Part shown: piece by piece, positions 46,642 to 54,190 of the stretch | Position numbering within the stretch: the stretch's first letter is position 1 | Layout: every line of letters begins with the position of its first letter | Assembly: GCA_944324915.1 (NCBI GenBank) | Contig: CALUYD010000007.1 | Coordinates: forward strand, 1-64,000 | From: Candidatus Gastranaerophilales bacterium | GTDB taxonomy: Bacteria; Cyanobacteriota; Vampirovibrionia; Gastranaerophilales; Gastranaerophilaceae | Length of the DNA: 64,000 bases | Direction of reading: 5' to 3' | Notes under the pieces: generated by a model | Told to the model about the DNA's origin: nothing | What the model saw: only the letters and a program-made list of their open reading frames with translations | Database searches by the model: none | Made by a program: the position numbers and the translations under genes

Positions 46642-48261
46642 TTAATCAAATAAGCTATTTAATCTTTCTTGAATATCAGCAGGATCAATTTCATTGGTTA
46701 TATTATTAACATCCATTGCCTGCTGAAAATATCTTGCAGCTTCAACGTTTTCGCCTTTAAGAGCATAACATCTTCCAAGATTATAATAAGCAAGAGCATA
46801 ATTCGGATTGCATTGAATTGCTGTTTCAAAGGCTTCAATAGCATTTTTTAACTGAACTAAATCATCTAAATAAATAACACCTAAGTTATTATGAGCAATA
46901 TCATAATTAGGATCAAATTTAATTGATAATTTGTATTCTTTTATTGCTTCATCTAAATCACCCATGCCCCAATATAAATAACCTAAATTACAATGAATTC
47001 GAGAGTTATTGGGTTCTAGCTCTAGTGCTCTTCTATAAACAATAAGTGCGTTTTTATAATCTTCATTATCATAAAAAGCACTACCCAATGAAACATAAAC
47101 ATCAATTTCTTTAGGAGTTAAATTGTTTGCAATTTGATAATTAGCGATAGCACAATCTGTATTTTTGATAACATTTTGTTCAATATAGCCTAAAGTTTGT
47201 GCTACAATACTTGTCCAATCCGCTTTAGGATTGATAGATATAGCTGATTGATAATGAGAAACCGCTAGGTCAGTTTCTCCTTTCATAAAATACAAATTAG
47301 CAATATTAGAATGCAAAACTGCATTGTAAGGATGAATTGCAATATATTTATTATAATACGCTATTGCATTATCATAATCACCAAGCTCTTCATAGGATTG
47401 AACTAAGCCTGAATAAGCGCTATATGAAAGAGAATCAATCCATAAAGCCATTTTATATTCAACGATTGCTTCTTCTAATTTTCCGGCACGTCTGTATGTA
47501 TCACCAAGTGCGGTATATAAGGCAGAAAACCCTGGCATTTTATCAATTGCATCAGAATAACAAGCAAAAGCTCGCTCTAAATCGCCTTGAGCAAAATAAG
47601 CGTCAGCTTTACAAAGTACAGGAATAATCTTAAACCATTTTAATTTATCTTTTAAATTTTTTATAGCTTCTTTATCAAATGGCAAAGTCAAATAGGATAA
47701 AATTAATTCGTATAAACTCATTAATTTCATTTTTTTATTTCTAAAATACAATGTATTTAATAATCTTGCCTTAGAATAATGTAATCTTGAAGATTTTAAA
47801 ACGGTATATTTTAAGCCTTGCTCAATATGATCCAGCGCATCTTGAAATCTGTCTTTTTTCTTCAAACAATTAGCAATCATATAATGACATTGAGCTTTAG
47901 ATGCATTTTTATCAATTGCAATATTAAAATAGTTAATTGCTTTATCTAATTCACCCTTATAATAAAGTGCAAGACCGATTTTATAATAAATTTCACCGTT
48001 ATCAATTAATATTTCTGCTGCTTTTTGATATTCTGTTATAGCTTCATCAATGTATTGTTTAGCTTGATAAACATCTAAATGCCAATCAAGATATAAATCC
48101 CCTAATCTAATATGTAATTTTGTATCAGCAGGCTCTGCCATAAGCAAATTTCTGCAATATTCTATCGCTTGTTGAATTTCGCCTTTTTTAGTAAATTTAT
48201 TTATTGTTTTTTCTATTTTTTTAATGTCTTCCAAAATAACTCCAAGTCTATTTTTTAGCAA
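46642..48261 (-). CDS. TPR-repeat protein
   Basis: A 539-residue cytoplasmic protein built almost entirely of TPR units, about 13 in all, from residue 25 to the end (for example IGLALYYKGELDKAINYFNIAIDK and HCNLGYLYWGMGDLDEAIKEYKLSIKFDP). No enzyme domain or signal peptide. Long regular TPR solenoids act as protein-binding scaffolds. It overlaps the end of the PilZ gene by 14 bases, so it is co-translated with a c-di-GMP receptor, which suggests a shared surface or motility role. oppB starts 36 bases downstream. Confidence 0.88.
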   Translation of the reverse strand: MLKNRLGVILEDIKKIEKTINKFTKKGEIQQAIEYCRNLLMAEPADTKLHIRLGDLYLDWHLDVYQAKQYIDEAITEYQKAAEILIDNGEIYYKIGLALYYKGELDKAINYFNIAIDKNASKAQCHYMIANCLKKKDRFQDALDHIEQGLKYTVLKSSRLHYSKARLLNTLYFRNKKMKLMSLYELILSYLTLPFDKEAIKNLKDKLKWFKIIPVLCKADAYFAQGDLERAFACYSDAIDKMPGFSALYTALGDTYRRAGKLEEAIVEYKMALWIDSLSYSAYSGLVQSYEELGDYDNAIAYYNKYIAIHPYNAVLHSNIANLYFMKGETDLAVSHYQSAISINPKADWTSIVAQTLGYIEQNVIKNTDCAIANYQIANNLTPKEIDVYVSLGSAFYDNEDYKNALIVYRRALELEPNNSRIHCNLGYLYWGMGDLDEAIKEYKLSIKFDPNYDIAHNNLGVIYLDDLVQLKNAIEAFETAIQCNPNYALAYYNLGRCYALKGENVEAARYFQQAMDVNNITNEIDPADIQERLNSLFD

Positions 48262-48835
48262 TTAATTTAAATACATACTTCACAATTTTATCTTCATCAT
48301 ACATTTTCAAATTATTAAATTTAGCAACATAATAATTGTCATAAACTTTAATTATATCTGAATCAATGACAATTTCCTTTTCAAATTCAGATTCAGGAAG
48401 CACAACACGAACCTTTTCACCAATTTTAAAAGAAACATTATTAACACAAAATGCAATACCGCCTGCTGAAATATTAATACAATAACATTCAACTGTTTGA
48501 AAATCGCTTTTAACTATTTTAAAGACGATATTTGATAATACTCTCACAAATTCACGCTTTTGCTCAACAGGCATGGTTTCATTATTTTCTATTACAATAC
48601 AATTTGATGAATTTAATTTATCAATAACATGACTTTTCATCTTTTTAACGCCCAGATGAGTATTGACACTGACTAAAAGCTCATCTAATTCATTTAATTT
48701 TTGAGCTAAATATAATGATTCATACGCAATCAAAACCGCAATTCTGTCGTTTTCATAATCAAAAACAATACCTTCTAATTTAGTATTGTCAGCAGTTTGA
48801 ATTTGTACAATATGATTTTTTCGAATTTCTTTCAT
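48248..48835 (-). CDS. PilZ-domain (c-di-GMP-binding) protein
   Basis: A 195-residue protein with an N-terminal YcgR-like strand domain (1-85) and a C-terminal PilZ domain (about 90-190). Both ligand motifs are intact: RxxxR as Arg94-E-F-V-Arg98, and NxSxxG as Asn121-I-Ser123-A-G-Gly126. It should bind cyclic di-GMP. Partner and output are unknown; the coupled TPR gene is the best candidate partner. A promoter (TTGCTA, 17 bp, TAAAAT) ends six bases before the ATG, a leaderless arrangement. Confidence 0.9.
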   Translation of the reverse strand: MKEIRKNHIVQIQTADNTKLEGIVFDYENDRIAVLIAYESLYLAQKLNELDELLVSVNTHLGVKKMKSHVIDKLNSSNCIVIENNETMPVEQKREFVRVLSNIVFKIVKSDFQTVECYCINISAGGIAFCVNNVSFKIGEKVRVVLPESEFEKEIVIDSDIIKVYDNYYVAKFNNLKMYDEDKIVKYVFKLIAKK

Positions 48836-48841
48836 AAACTG

Positions 48842-48870
48842 ATTTTAGATTATTTTTCAATTTTTAGCAA
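48842..48870 (-). promoter_or_regulatory. PilZ gene promoter, leaderless geometry
   Basis: Minus-strand TTGCTA (48865-48870), a 17-bp spacer, TAAAAT (48842-48847), six bases, ATG. No Shine-Dalgarno site. Confidence 0.55.
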
Positions 48871-48882
48871 ATTAATTAAACC

Positions 48883-49407
48883 TTATGCACTAATTATCCC
48901 ATCACATTTATAATCAAATTCATCCTCAATAAAGTTATCGTTGATTAATTCATTAGCTACAACAATTAATTTACGCGCATTAATTTGATTATTTTTAAAA
49001 AATCTATCGTAAAATCCTTTGCCATAGCCAAGTCTAAAACATCTTTTATTTGCCATAAGAGCAGGAATATAAATAATATCTAATATTTGAGGATTAATTT
49101 TTTCGCTCGTTGGTTCTAATATATTGAATTTACCTTTTTTTAGTGATTCTAAAGCGCAAAATTTCGCAAATTCAATATTGTTATCAACACAACGAGGCAG
49201 ATAAAAATTTTTATCCTTAATTTGCAATAAACCCGTTAAATCAATTTCATGGTTTATAGGATAATAAAGCGCAATATTTTTAGCATTTTTAAATTCAGAT
49301 GAATTTAAAATTTTTTGCACAATTAGAACAGATTTTTCTTTGCTAAATTCTGCTCTTTTTGATAGTGCAATTTTTCTTAATTCATCTTTTTTGGTTAGTG
49401 TAATCAT
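48883..49407 (-). CDS. 5-formyltetrahydrofolate cyclo-ligase
   Basis: The enzyme turns 5-formyl-THF into 5,10-methenyl-THF with ATP, rescuing a stored or inhibitory folate. The 174 residues include the N-terminal KDELRKIALSKRAEFS, the IALYYPINHEIDL block, and the family signature RLGYGKGFYDRFF. It begins one base after the HIT gene ends, so the two form an operon. The folate role fits with ThyX and MnmE, which also use folates, but there is no direct link in gene order. Confidence 0.92.
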   Translation of the reverse strand: MITLTKKDELRKIALSKRAEFSKEKSVLIVQKILNSSEFKNAKNIALYYPINHEIDLTGLLQIKDKNFYLPRCVDNNIEFAKFCALESLKKGKFNILEPTSEKINPQILDIIYIPALMANKRCFRLGYGKGFYDRFFKNNQINARKLIVVANELINDNFIEDEFDYKCDGIISA

Positions 49408-49408
49408 A

Positions 49409-49717
49409 TTAATTAGCCAAAATATGAATATGCAAATGCATAACTTCTTGTCCTGCCTGAGAACCTGTATTTATTTGAGTTCTAAAATGTGTAATATTTT
49501 CTTGAGAATTAATTTTTTTAATAGCTTCAAACATTTTTGAAATCAAAGAAAAATCCTTAACTTCGTTTAAAGATTCGATATGTTCTTTTGGGATAACTAA
49601 AATATGTTTTTTTGCTTTTGGATTAATATCATTAATAGCAAAACAATAATCATCTTGATAAATAATCTTAGAAGGAATTTCACCCTTTAAAATCTTACAA
49701 AAAATACAATCTGACAT
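49409..49717 (-). CDS. HIT family nucleotide hydrolase/transferase (HinT-like)
   Basis: A 102-residue HIT protein. CIFCKILKGEIPSKIIYQDD is the standard HinT start, with Cys4 and Cys7 as half of the usual zinc site. The catalytic triad HxHxH is His94, His96, His98 (HLHIHILAN). HinT enzymes hydrolyse AMP-lysine and other nucleoside phosphoramidates. It ends right after the triad, about ten residues shorter than E. coli HinT, so the C-terminal loop that shapes specificity is missing. GGAGG precedes the ATG. Confidence 0.93.
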   Translation of the reverse strand: MSDCIFCKILKGEIPSKIIYQDDYCFAINDINPKAKKHILVIPKEHIESLNEVKDFSLISKMFEAIKKINSQENITHFRTQINTGSQAGQEVMHLHIHILAN

Positions 49718-49783
49718 ATTACCTCCATCAAATCTATAATAAAATTATAGATTAAAAATATTAAAAATTCGCAATTTATTTTA

Positions 49784-49812
49784 TTTAAAATAAATATATA
49801 TTAAAATAGAAT
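49784..49812 (+). promoter_or_regulatory. promoter of the exported VirB10-like gene, leaderless geometry
   Basis: TTTAAA (49784-49789), a 17-bp spacer, TAGAAT (49807-49812), then seven bases to the ATG at 49820. A nearer TATAAT at 49813 would put the start site inside the gene. Confidence 0.45.
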
Positions 49813-49819
49813 TATAATC

Positions 49820-50950
49820 ATGGGAGTTAGTTTTAAAAAAGGTTTATCGTTATTCTTAATAAGTACATTTTTATGTACTCAATTTTCTTTTGCTGCTTCT
49901 ATGCAAGGTCATATTCAAAAGGATGACCACAATCAAACAGAATTAAACAAAGAATTATTTACAGGCGAAATTGAAACGCTGGATCACAAAGATGTAATCA
50001 ATTTAACCGTATCTCAAGTGTTAAGCTCAGGCTACACCATGGAAGGTGATGAATTTTTCGCTGAAGTTACATCTGATGTTGAATCAGATAAAGGCGTAAT
50101 AATTCCCACAGGAACCATTGTTCATGGCAATGTTCAATATATTGAAGAAGCAAAAAATATGGGTCGAGATGGCTATATTGAAGTAGCTTTTGATTATATG
50201 GTAACACCTGATGGCAGAGAAATTCCAATACATGCAACACTATCAACAAAGCCAACTGCTATAAAAGGAGCAGCTAAAGCAGTAGCTCATCATGCCGGAT
50301 ATACGCTTTTAGGCGGTGTTGCCGGAGGATTTTTTGCACTAAATACACTAGGTTTAGGCGCAGCAATTGCCTCAAACGGATATACATTAGCAGGGGGTGC
50401 TGCTGTTGGTGGTCTTGTAGGGTTAACTGCAGCAATTATAAAAAAAGGTGAAGGTTTTGTAATTAACCCAGGAGATGAGCTAAAAATAAAAGTAGACACA
50501 GAAATCGATATGCCTGTATTTTCAAAAGACGCTTTTAGACAAGAAGAATTATTTTTAGAAGGACTAAATGTAAGAATAAACTCTGTAACACTTGAAAAAG
50601 ACCCGTTTGGAATTGAAAACACCATAACGCTTTCTTTAGGAATAGATAATTATACAGATCATGCTTTCTCAACATTCGACATAGCTTTAACATCAAATAC
50701 TCAACAAGTATATTTTCCAAGCCCTTTTGGTGATACTTCACTTTGGTTTAAAACAATTAACCCGGGAGATAGAGTGGTTGGCAAATTATCTTTTAATGTT
50801 AACGATAAAAAAGCTCGTCATTGGCTTGTTTTTTATGATAGAAAAACAAAAAAACCATTAGCAAAATACTCAATCGATAATGCAAAATCTGATTTAAAAG
50901 AAATTGCGAAACAAAAAGAAAAAAATAAAAAAAAGAAAAATAAAGGGTAA
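49820..50950 (+). CDS. exported protein of unknown function, VirB10-like middle
   Basis: A 376-residue protein with a signal peptide (KKGLSLFLISTFLCTQFSFAAS, cut about residue 26). The region 65-150 (EFFAEVTSDVESDKGVIIPTGTIVHGNV and EVAFDYMVTPDGREIPIHA) recalls the C-terminal fold of VirB10/TrbI proteins. Residues 160-206 form a glycine-rich hydrophobic hairpin. A strand-rich domain (250-350) and a Lys-rich tail follow. No other secretion or conjugation gene is nearby, so the likeness is only a hint. I do not know the function. There is no Shine-Dalgarno site; the ATG is seven bases after a -10 box. Its neighbour at 50982 may be co-transcribed. Confidence 0.65.
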   Translation: MGVSFKKGLSLFLISTFLCTQFSFAASMQGHIQKDDHNQTELNKELFTGEIETLDHKDVINLTVSQVLSSGYTMEGDEFFAEVTSDVESDKGVIIPTGTIVHGNVQYIEEAKNMGRDGYIEVAFDYMVTPDGREIPIHATLSTKPTAIKGAAKAVAHHAGYTLLGGVAGGFFALNTLGLGAAIASNGYTLAGGAAVGGLVGLTAAIIKKGEGFVINPGDELKIKVDTEIDMPVFSKDAFRQEELFLEGLNVRINSVTLEKDPFGIENTITLSLGIDNYTDHAFSTFDIALTSNTQQVYFPSPFGDTSLWFKTINPGDRVVGKLSFNVNDKKARHWLVFYDRKTKKPLAKYSIDNAKSDLKEIAKQKEKNKKKKNKG

Positions 50951-50981
50951 ATTTTTTTCTTAAATTTGTTTTTATTATTAT

Positions 50982-52337
50982 ATGAACAATCTTGCGCATA
51001 TAGATAATGCCATAATACAAAATAGGCAGATATACAATAATATATCTGCAAAACCTAATGCGTTTGTTAACTTATCAAGCCAAAAAGATGTATACACCTC
51101 ATCTAAGGTGCAATATTACAATGATGAAAAATCTCAAAAAGCACAAAAAGATAAAAAATTAAGTAAAATTCTTGTTTTAGGTTTTAGCGCAGTGTCAATT
51201 CTAGGCTTAGGAGCAACTGCCGCTATTCAAATTTTAAAGCATAAAGTAAAGATACAAGATATACCAAAAATTGCAACAGATACAATAGATGCTGCAATGC
51301 AAACTCAAGCAGGACAAACTGCAAAAAAATGGACAAATAAAATATTGAATATGTGTATAAATTTAGATGCACTAAAAAATAACATCTGGACAGGTATTTC
51401 AAATAAACTTCATTTAAATAAATTTGATGACTATATTGCCAACACATATAGCAAACTTTCAATAAAAGAAAGTCTTGATAAGTATGCAAAAAGCAGTTCA
51501 AGAATTAATATATTTAACGATTTAATTGGTAAAAATAAACTTAAACCACAAGAATACGAAGAATTCTGTTCGGATATGGCAAACGCCATTAAAAATAAGG
51601 TAAGTCCAGAAGGCGGAAAAGTATATCAAGTACTTTTTGAAGGCTTCAAAAAAACAGATAAAAACCAGAACTTTATTCAAAGAATGAAAAATGGCTTTAA
51701 AACGTTCTGGAAAAATGGAACGAAAGAAGTTATTGCTGATACCAACTTAAATAATGTATATAAGAAATATACACAAGGCTTAGAACAAGATTTTATACCA
51801 AATGAAATATTTGACTCTATTCAAAATATGAAAAAAGCATTGCCTGAAGCAAGAGCTACAATGCACGCAAGTATAGTTAACCAAATTAAAAAGTTACTTG
51901 AAAATCAGGATTTAGATGAACTTAAGAAAGCATATAATATCGATGATACAGATAAATTAGCGCAAGCAATTGCAAAAGACTATGAACAACTTGACTTTTT
52001 GTATTCAAAAGGTGCTAGAAATATAGCAGAAAAACAAAGAGATTTAAAACTTGGTAACGCTTCAGTAGATGTCCTTGGTATGACTTCAACTATTGGTATG
52101 CTGGGAGTTGGTGTTGCTAAAGCAGAAGACAAAAAAGAAAAAGAATCAATCATGTTGGATTTAGGTATTCCATTAACCTCATCAATGATATTCTCATTTG
52201 TTGGCGGTCTAAAAAACATTTCAGGCGTTGCATCAATGCTAACCGGTTTAGCAGTGGGTTCAGCTACATCTTTAGGGGTAAAATTAATACAAAGTTTAAA
52301 AGGCAACAAAGAACAACAAAACTCAACAACAGTATAA
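50982..52337 (+). CDS. membrane protein of unknown function, 451 aa
   Basis: I do not recognise this protein. The N-terminal 60 residues are polar. One membrane helix lies at about 62-84 (ILVLGFSAVSILGLGATAAIQIL). A long helical, charged region follows (90-350). The C-terminus has two more hydrophobic stretches (ASVDVLGMTSTIGMLGVGVA, and LGIPLTSSMIFSFVGG with SGVASMLTGLAVGSATSLGV). It looks like the same broad class as the triplicated protein at 24881, but lacks its ASR motif. It starts 31 bp after the exported gene. A strong terminator follows the stop. Confidence 0.65.
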   Translation: MNNLAHIDNAIIQNRQIYNNISAKPNAFVNLSSQKDVYTSSKVQYYNDEKSQKAQKDKKLSKILVLGFSAVSILGLGATAAIQILKHKVKIQDIPKIATDTIDAAMQTQAGQTAKKWTNKILNMCINLDALKNNIWTGISNKLHLNKFDDYIANTYSKLSIKESLDKYAKSSSRINIFNDLIGKNKLKPQEYEEFCSDMANAIKNKVSPEGGKVYQVLFEGFKKTDKNQNFIQRMKNGFKTFWKNGTKEVIADTNLNNVYKKYTQGLEQDFIPNEIFDSIQNMKKALPEARATMHASIVNQIKKLLENQDLDELKKAYNIDDTDKLAQAIAKDYEQLDFLYSKGARNIAEKQRDLKLGNASVDVLGMTSTIGMLGVGVAKAEDKKEKESIMLDLGIPLTSSMIFSFVGGLKNISGVASMLTGLAVGSATSLGVKLIQSLKGNKEQQNSTTV

Positions 52338-52367
52338 AAAAAACGCTTCAAAGGAAGCGTTTTTAAT
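52336..52367. terminator. bidirectional intrinsic terminator
   Basis: AAACGCTTC-AAAG-GAAGCGTTT (52341-52362), a 9-bp perfect stem with A-run before and T-run after. It serves both the plus-strand membrane protein gene and the minus-strand ferredoxin gene. Confidence 0.8.
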
Positions 52368-52381
52368 ATTTTTAAAAAATA

Positions 52382-52561
52382 TTATTCTTGAACGTTAATT
52401 ACGCTTACAGGGCAAGCGTCAGCTGCATCTTTAACGCAATCTTCGTTACCTGCAATTTTTGACTCATCTACTGTGCAAACATCTTCTACTTTAAATACAT
52501 CAGCGCAGAAAGATTCACATGCGCCACATCCGATGCAACCATCTTCAATAATAACTTTCAT
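52382..52561 (-). CDS. 4Fe-4S ferredoxin, 59 aa
   Basis: A short gene of 59 codons. The protein begins MKVIIEDGCIGCGACESFCA and ends with ADACPVSVINVQE. Cys9, Cys12, Cys15 and Cys50-Pro are the ligands of one [4Fe-4S] cluster, as in monocluster ferredoxins of anaerobes. Cys19, Cys29 and Cys42 are extra; two of them may form a disulfide as in some such ferredoxins. It would carry low-potential electrons in fermentation. AAGGAG before the ATG is strong. It is alone, between the terminator at 52336 and tolC-like genes. Confidence 0.92.
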   Translation of the reverse strand: MKVIIEDGCIGCGACESFCADVFKVEDVCTVDESKIAGNEDCVKDAADACPVSVINVQE

Positions 52562-52642
52562 TTATTATCTCCTTAATTCAAATAACTTATAAAAGTATAT
52601 AGAAAAATGTTAATTTTGACAAGCTAACTTAAAGATTGATTT

Positions 52643-54091
52643 TTATGGATTATAATTATCAATTATTTTTTGAGATGTAATTGTACCAATATTATACAAA
52701 AGCTCAACTTGTGCAATGTTGTATCTTATAATCGATGAAGCATATTGAACTCTTGCTTGAGTTGCTTCGCTTTGTGCTTGAATAACATCAATTAAAATTC
52801 CTTTTCCGTTATCAAATCGCAAAAGTGCTAATTTTATCCCTTGTCTTGAATAATCAAGTCTTGTTTTATTGATTAACATTTCTCTTTGAGAAAAAATTGA
52901 TGTAGATTTAGCATCAACTATTAATTGTTCAATTTCTCTTAATTTATTTTCTAATTCAAGAGCTGTCTTTTTTATTTTTTCTTTTTGAGCTTTTATTTTC
53001 GTCGCTGTTCCAACACCAAGATATTCACCAGGCTTCCAAATCATAGCAAGAGTAATATTATAATTAGGACTTATTGTTGTAGATAATGTCCCTTGTAATT
53101 GATATTGATAATCGACCAAAGGCTTTGGCATAAAATCAGTATAATAAGAATTTTTAACTTGTTTTTGATATGAAATTAAATCTTTGTAAGACATAATATC
53201 TTCTCTATTTTCTATTGCGATTTTAAATAAATCCTTAGTATCTGTATCAACATCAACTAAATTCATAGGGTTAATTTCATTTTCAAAAGGCATTAAAGGA
53301 GTCTGAACATCTATTCCCATAATATTTGCAAGGCGAGACTGACTTAATCTGAATTGATTTAGCGCATTTAATAATTCAACTCGAGCATAAGCAGACAAAT
53401 TTTGAGCTCTCACGACATCAAATTGAGTGCCAAAGCCTGATGTTGCAAGATTTTTTGTAAGTGCAAATTGAGCATTTCTTTCAATTAAATTTCTTAAAAA
53501 TATCTCAATATTTATTTTTGCAAGTAACATTTCAAAATAATATCTGGTTGTTAAATATAAAACCTCTGTTCTTGTAAAATTTAAATCGTGTTTTTTAGAC
53601 TTTGCAAAATATTTTGCAGCACGTGCTTCAAATATAGTTTTCCCGCCTTGAGTTAAGTCATGACGAACAGTTAAATTAAAAGAAAGAGCCGTTTCATTAA
53701 AACTATCGCTTAAAATATTATCAACAAGAAATTGACCTTGATAACCTGAAATATAAGATGTTGTTCCTAATGTAGGCAAAAATTTAGCAAGTGCGTTTTG
53801 ATATTCATAACGATAACTGAAATATTCCTTATCACTTATTTGAACATTAAAGTTATTTTTCATTGCAACATCAAGACATTCATCCAAACTTACAACAACA
53901 TAATCATATTCCATCTCTCTTTTTATAAATTTTTCTATATCAACATCATCAACAAATTGCTTACAAAAACTATCCAAAGAACAATCTTTTTTATGAATAA
54001 GCTCAATCGGAGAATCAAAAAGATTTTCATTTGCATAAGAAAAATTTAAATTTATAAGTAATATTAGCAATATTAAACGCACTATTCGCAT
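52643..54091 (-). CDS. TolC-family outer membrane protein
   Basis: A 482-residue outer-membrane efflux protein. Signal peptide MRIVRLILLILLINLNFSYA, then two OEP domains with long helices (ECLDVAMKNNFNVQISDKEYFSYRYEY; ARAAKYFAKSKKHDLNFTRTEVLYLTTRYYF; and a mirrored second half ending QAQSEATQARVQYASSIIRYNIAQVELLYNIG). It confirms an outer membrane. It would serve type I secretion or RND/ABC efflux; no inner-membrane partners are nearby, so which system is unknown. A TAAAAT box ends six bases before the ATG. Confidence 0.92.
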   Translation of the reverse strand: MRIVRLILLILLINLNFSYANENLFDSPIELIHKKDCSLDSFCKQFVDDVDIEKFIKREMEYDYVVVSLDECLDVAMKNNFNVQISDKEYFSYRYEYQNALAKFLPTLGTTSYISGYQGQFLVDNILSDSFNETALSFNLTVRHDLTQGGKTIFEARAAKYFAKSKKHDLNFTRTEVLYLTTRYYFEMLLAKINIEIFLRNLIERNAQFALTKNLATSGFGTQFDVVRAQNLSAYARVELLNALNQFRLSQSRLANIMGIDVQTPLMPFENEINPMNLVDVDTDTKDLFKIAIENREDIMSYKDLISYQKQVKNSYYTDFMPKPLVDYQYQLQGTLSTTISPNYNITLAMIWKPGEYLGVGTATKIKAQKEKIKKTALELENKLREIEQLIVDAKSTSIFSQREMLINKTRLDYSRQGIKLALLRFDNGKGILIDVIQAQSEATQARVQYASSIIRYNIAQVELLYNIGTITSQKIIDNYNP

Positions 54092-54097
54092 TCAATA

Positions 54098-54103
54098 ATT
54101 TTA
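54098..54103 (-). promoter_or_regulatory. TolC-like gene -10 box, leaderless geometry
   Basis: TAAAAT on the minus strand, six bases before the ATG, with no Shine-Dalgarno site. A -35 box is weak (TTATTA at 17 bp). Confidence 0.35.
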
Positions 54104-54190
54104 TATAATGATAAAAATGATAATAATGTCTTTATTGGCTAATACTTTTGTGATAAATTTAAATTAAAAATATATTACAGAGGACTAAAT

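Noticed and set aside
50290-50625. 111-codon frame opposite the exported protein gene, Pro/Ser-rich
   Set aside because: The composition is the reverse image of the Gly-rich hairpin of the real gene; no start signals.
51980-52351. 123-codon open frame opposite the 451-aa membrane protein gene
   Set aside because: Shadow of the coding strand; it also runs through the terminator stem at 52341-52362.
54092-54190. Possible T-box leader before valS
   Set aside because: The gap is only 99 bp, has no T-box sequence (TGGNACCGCG) and no anti-terminator/terminator pair.
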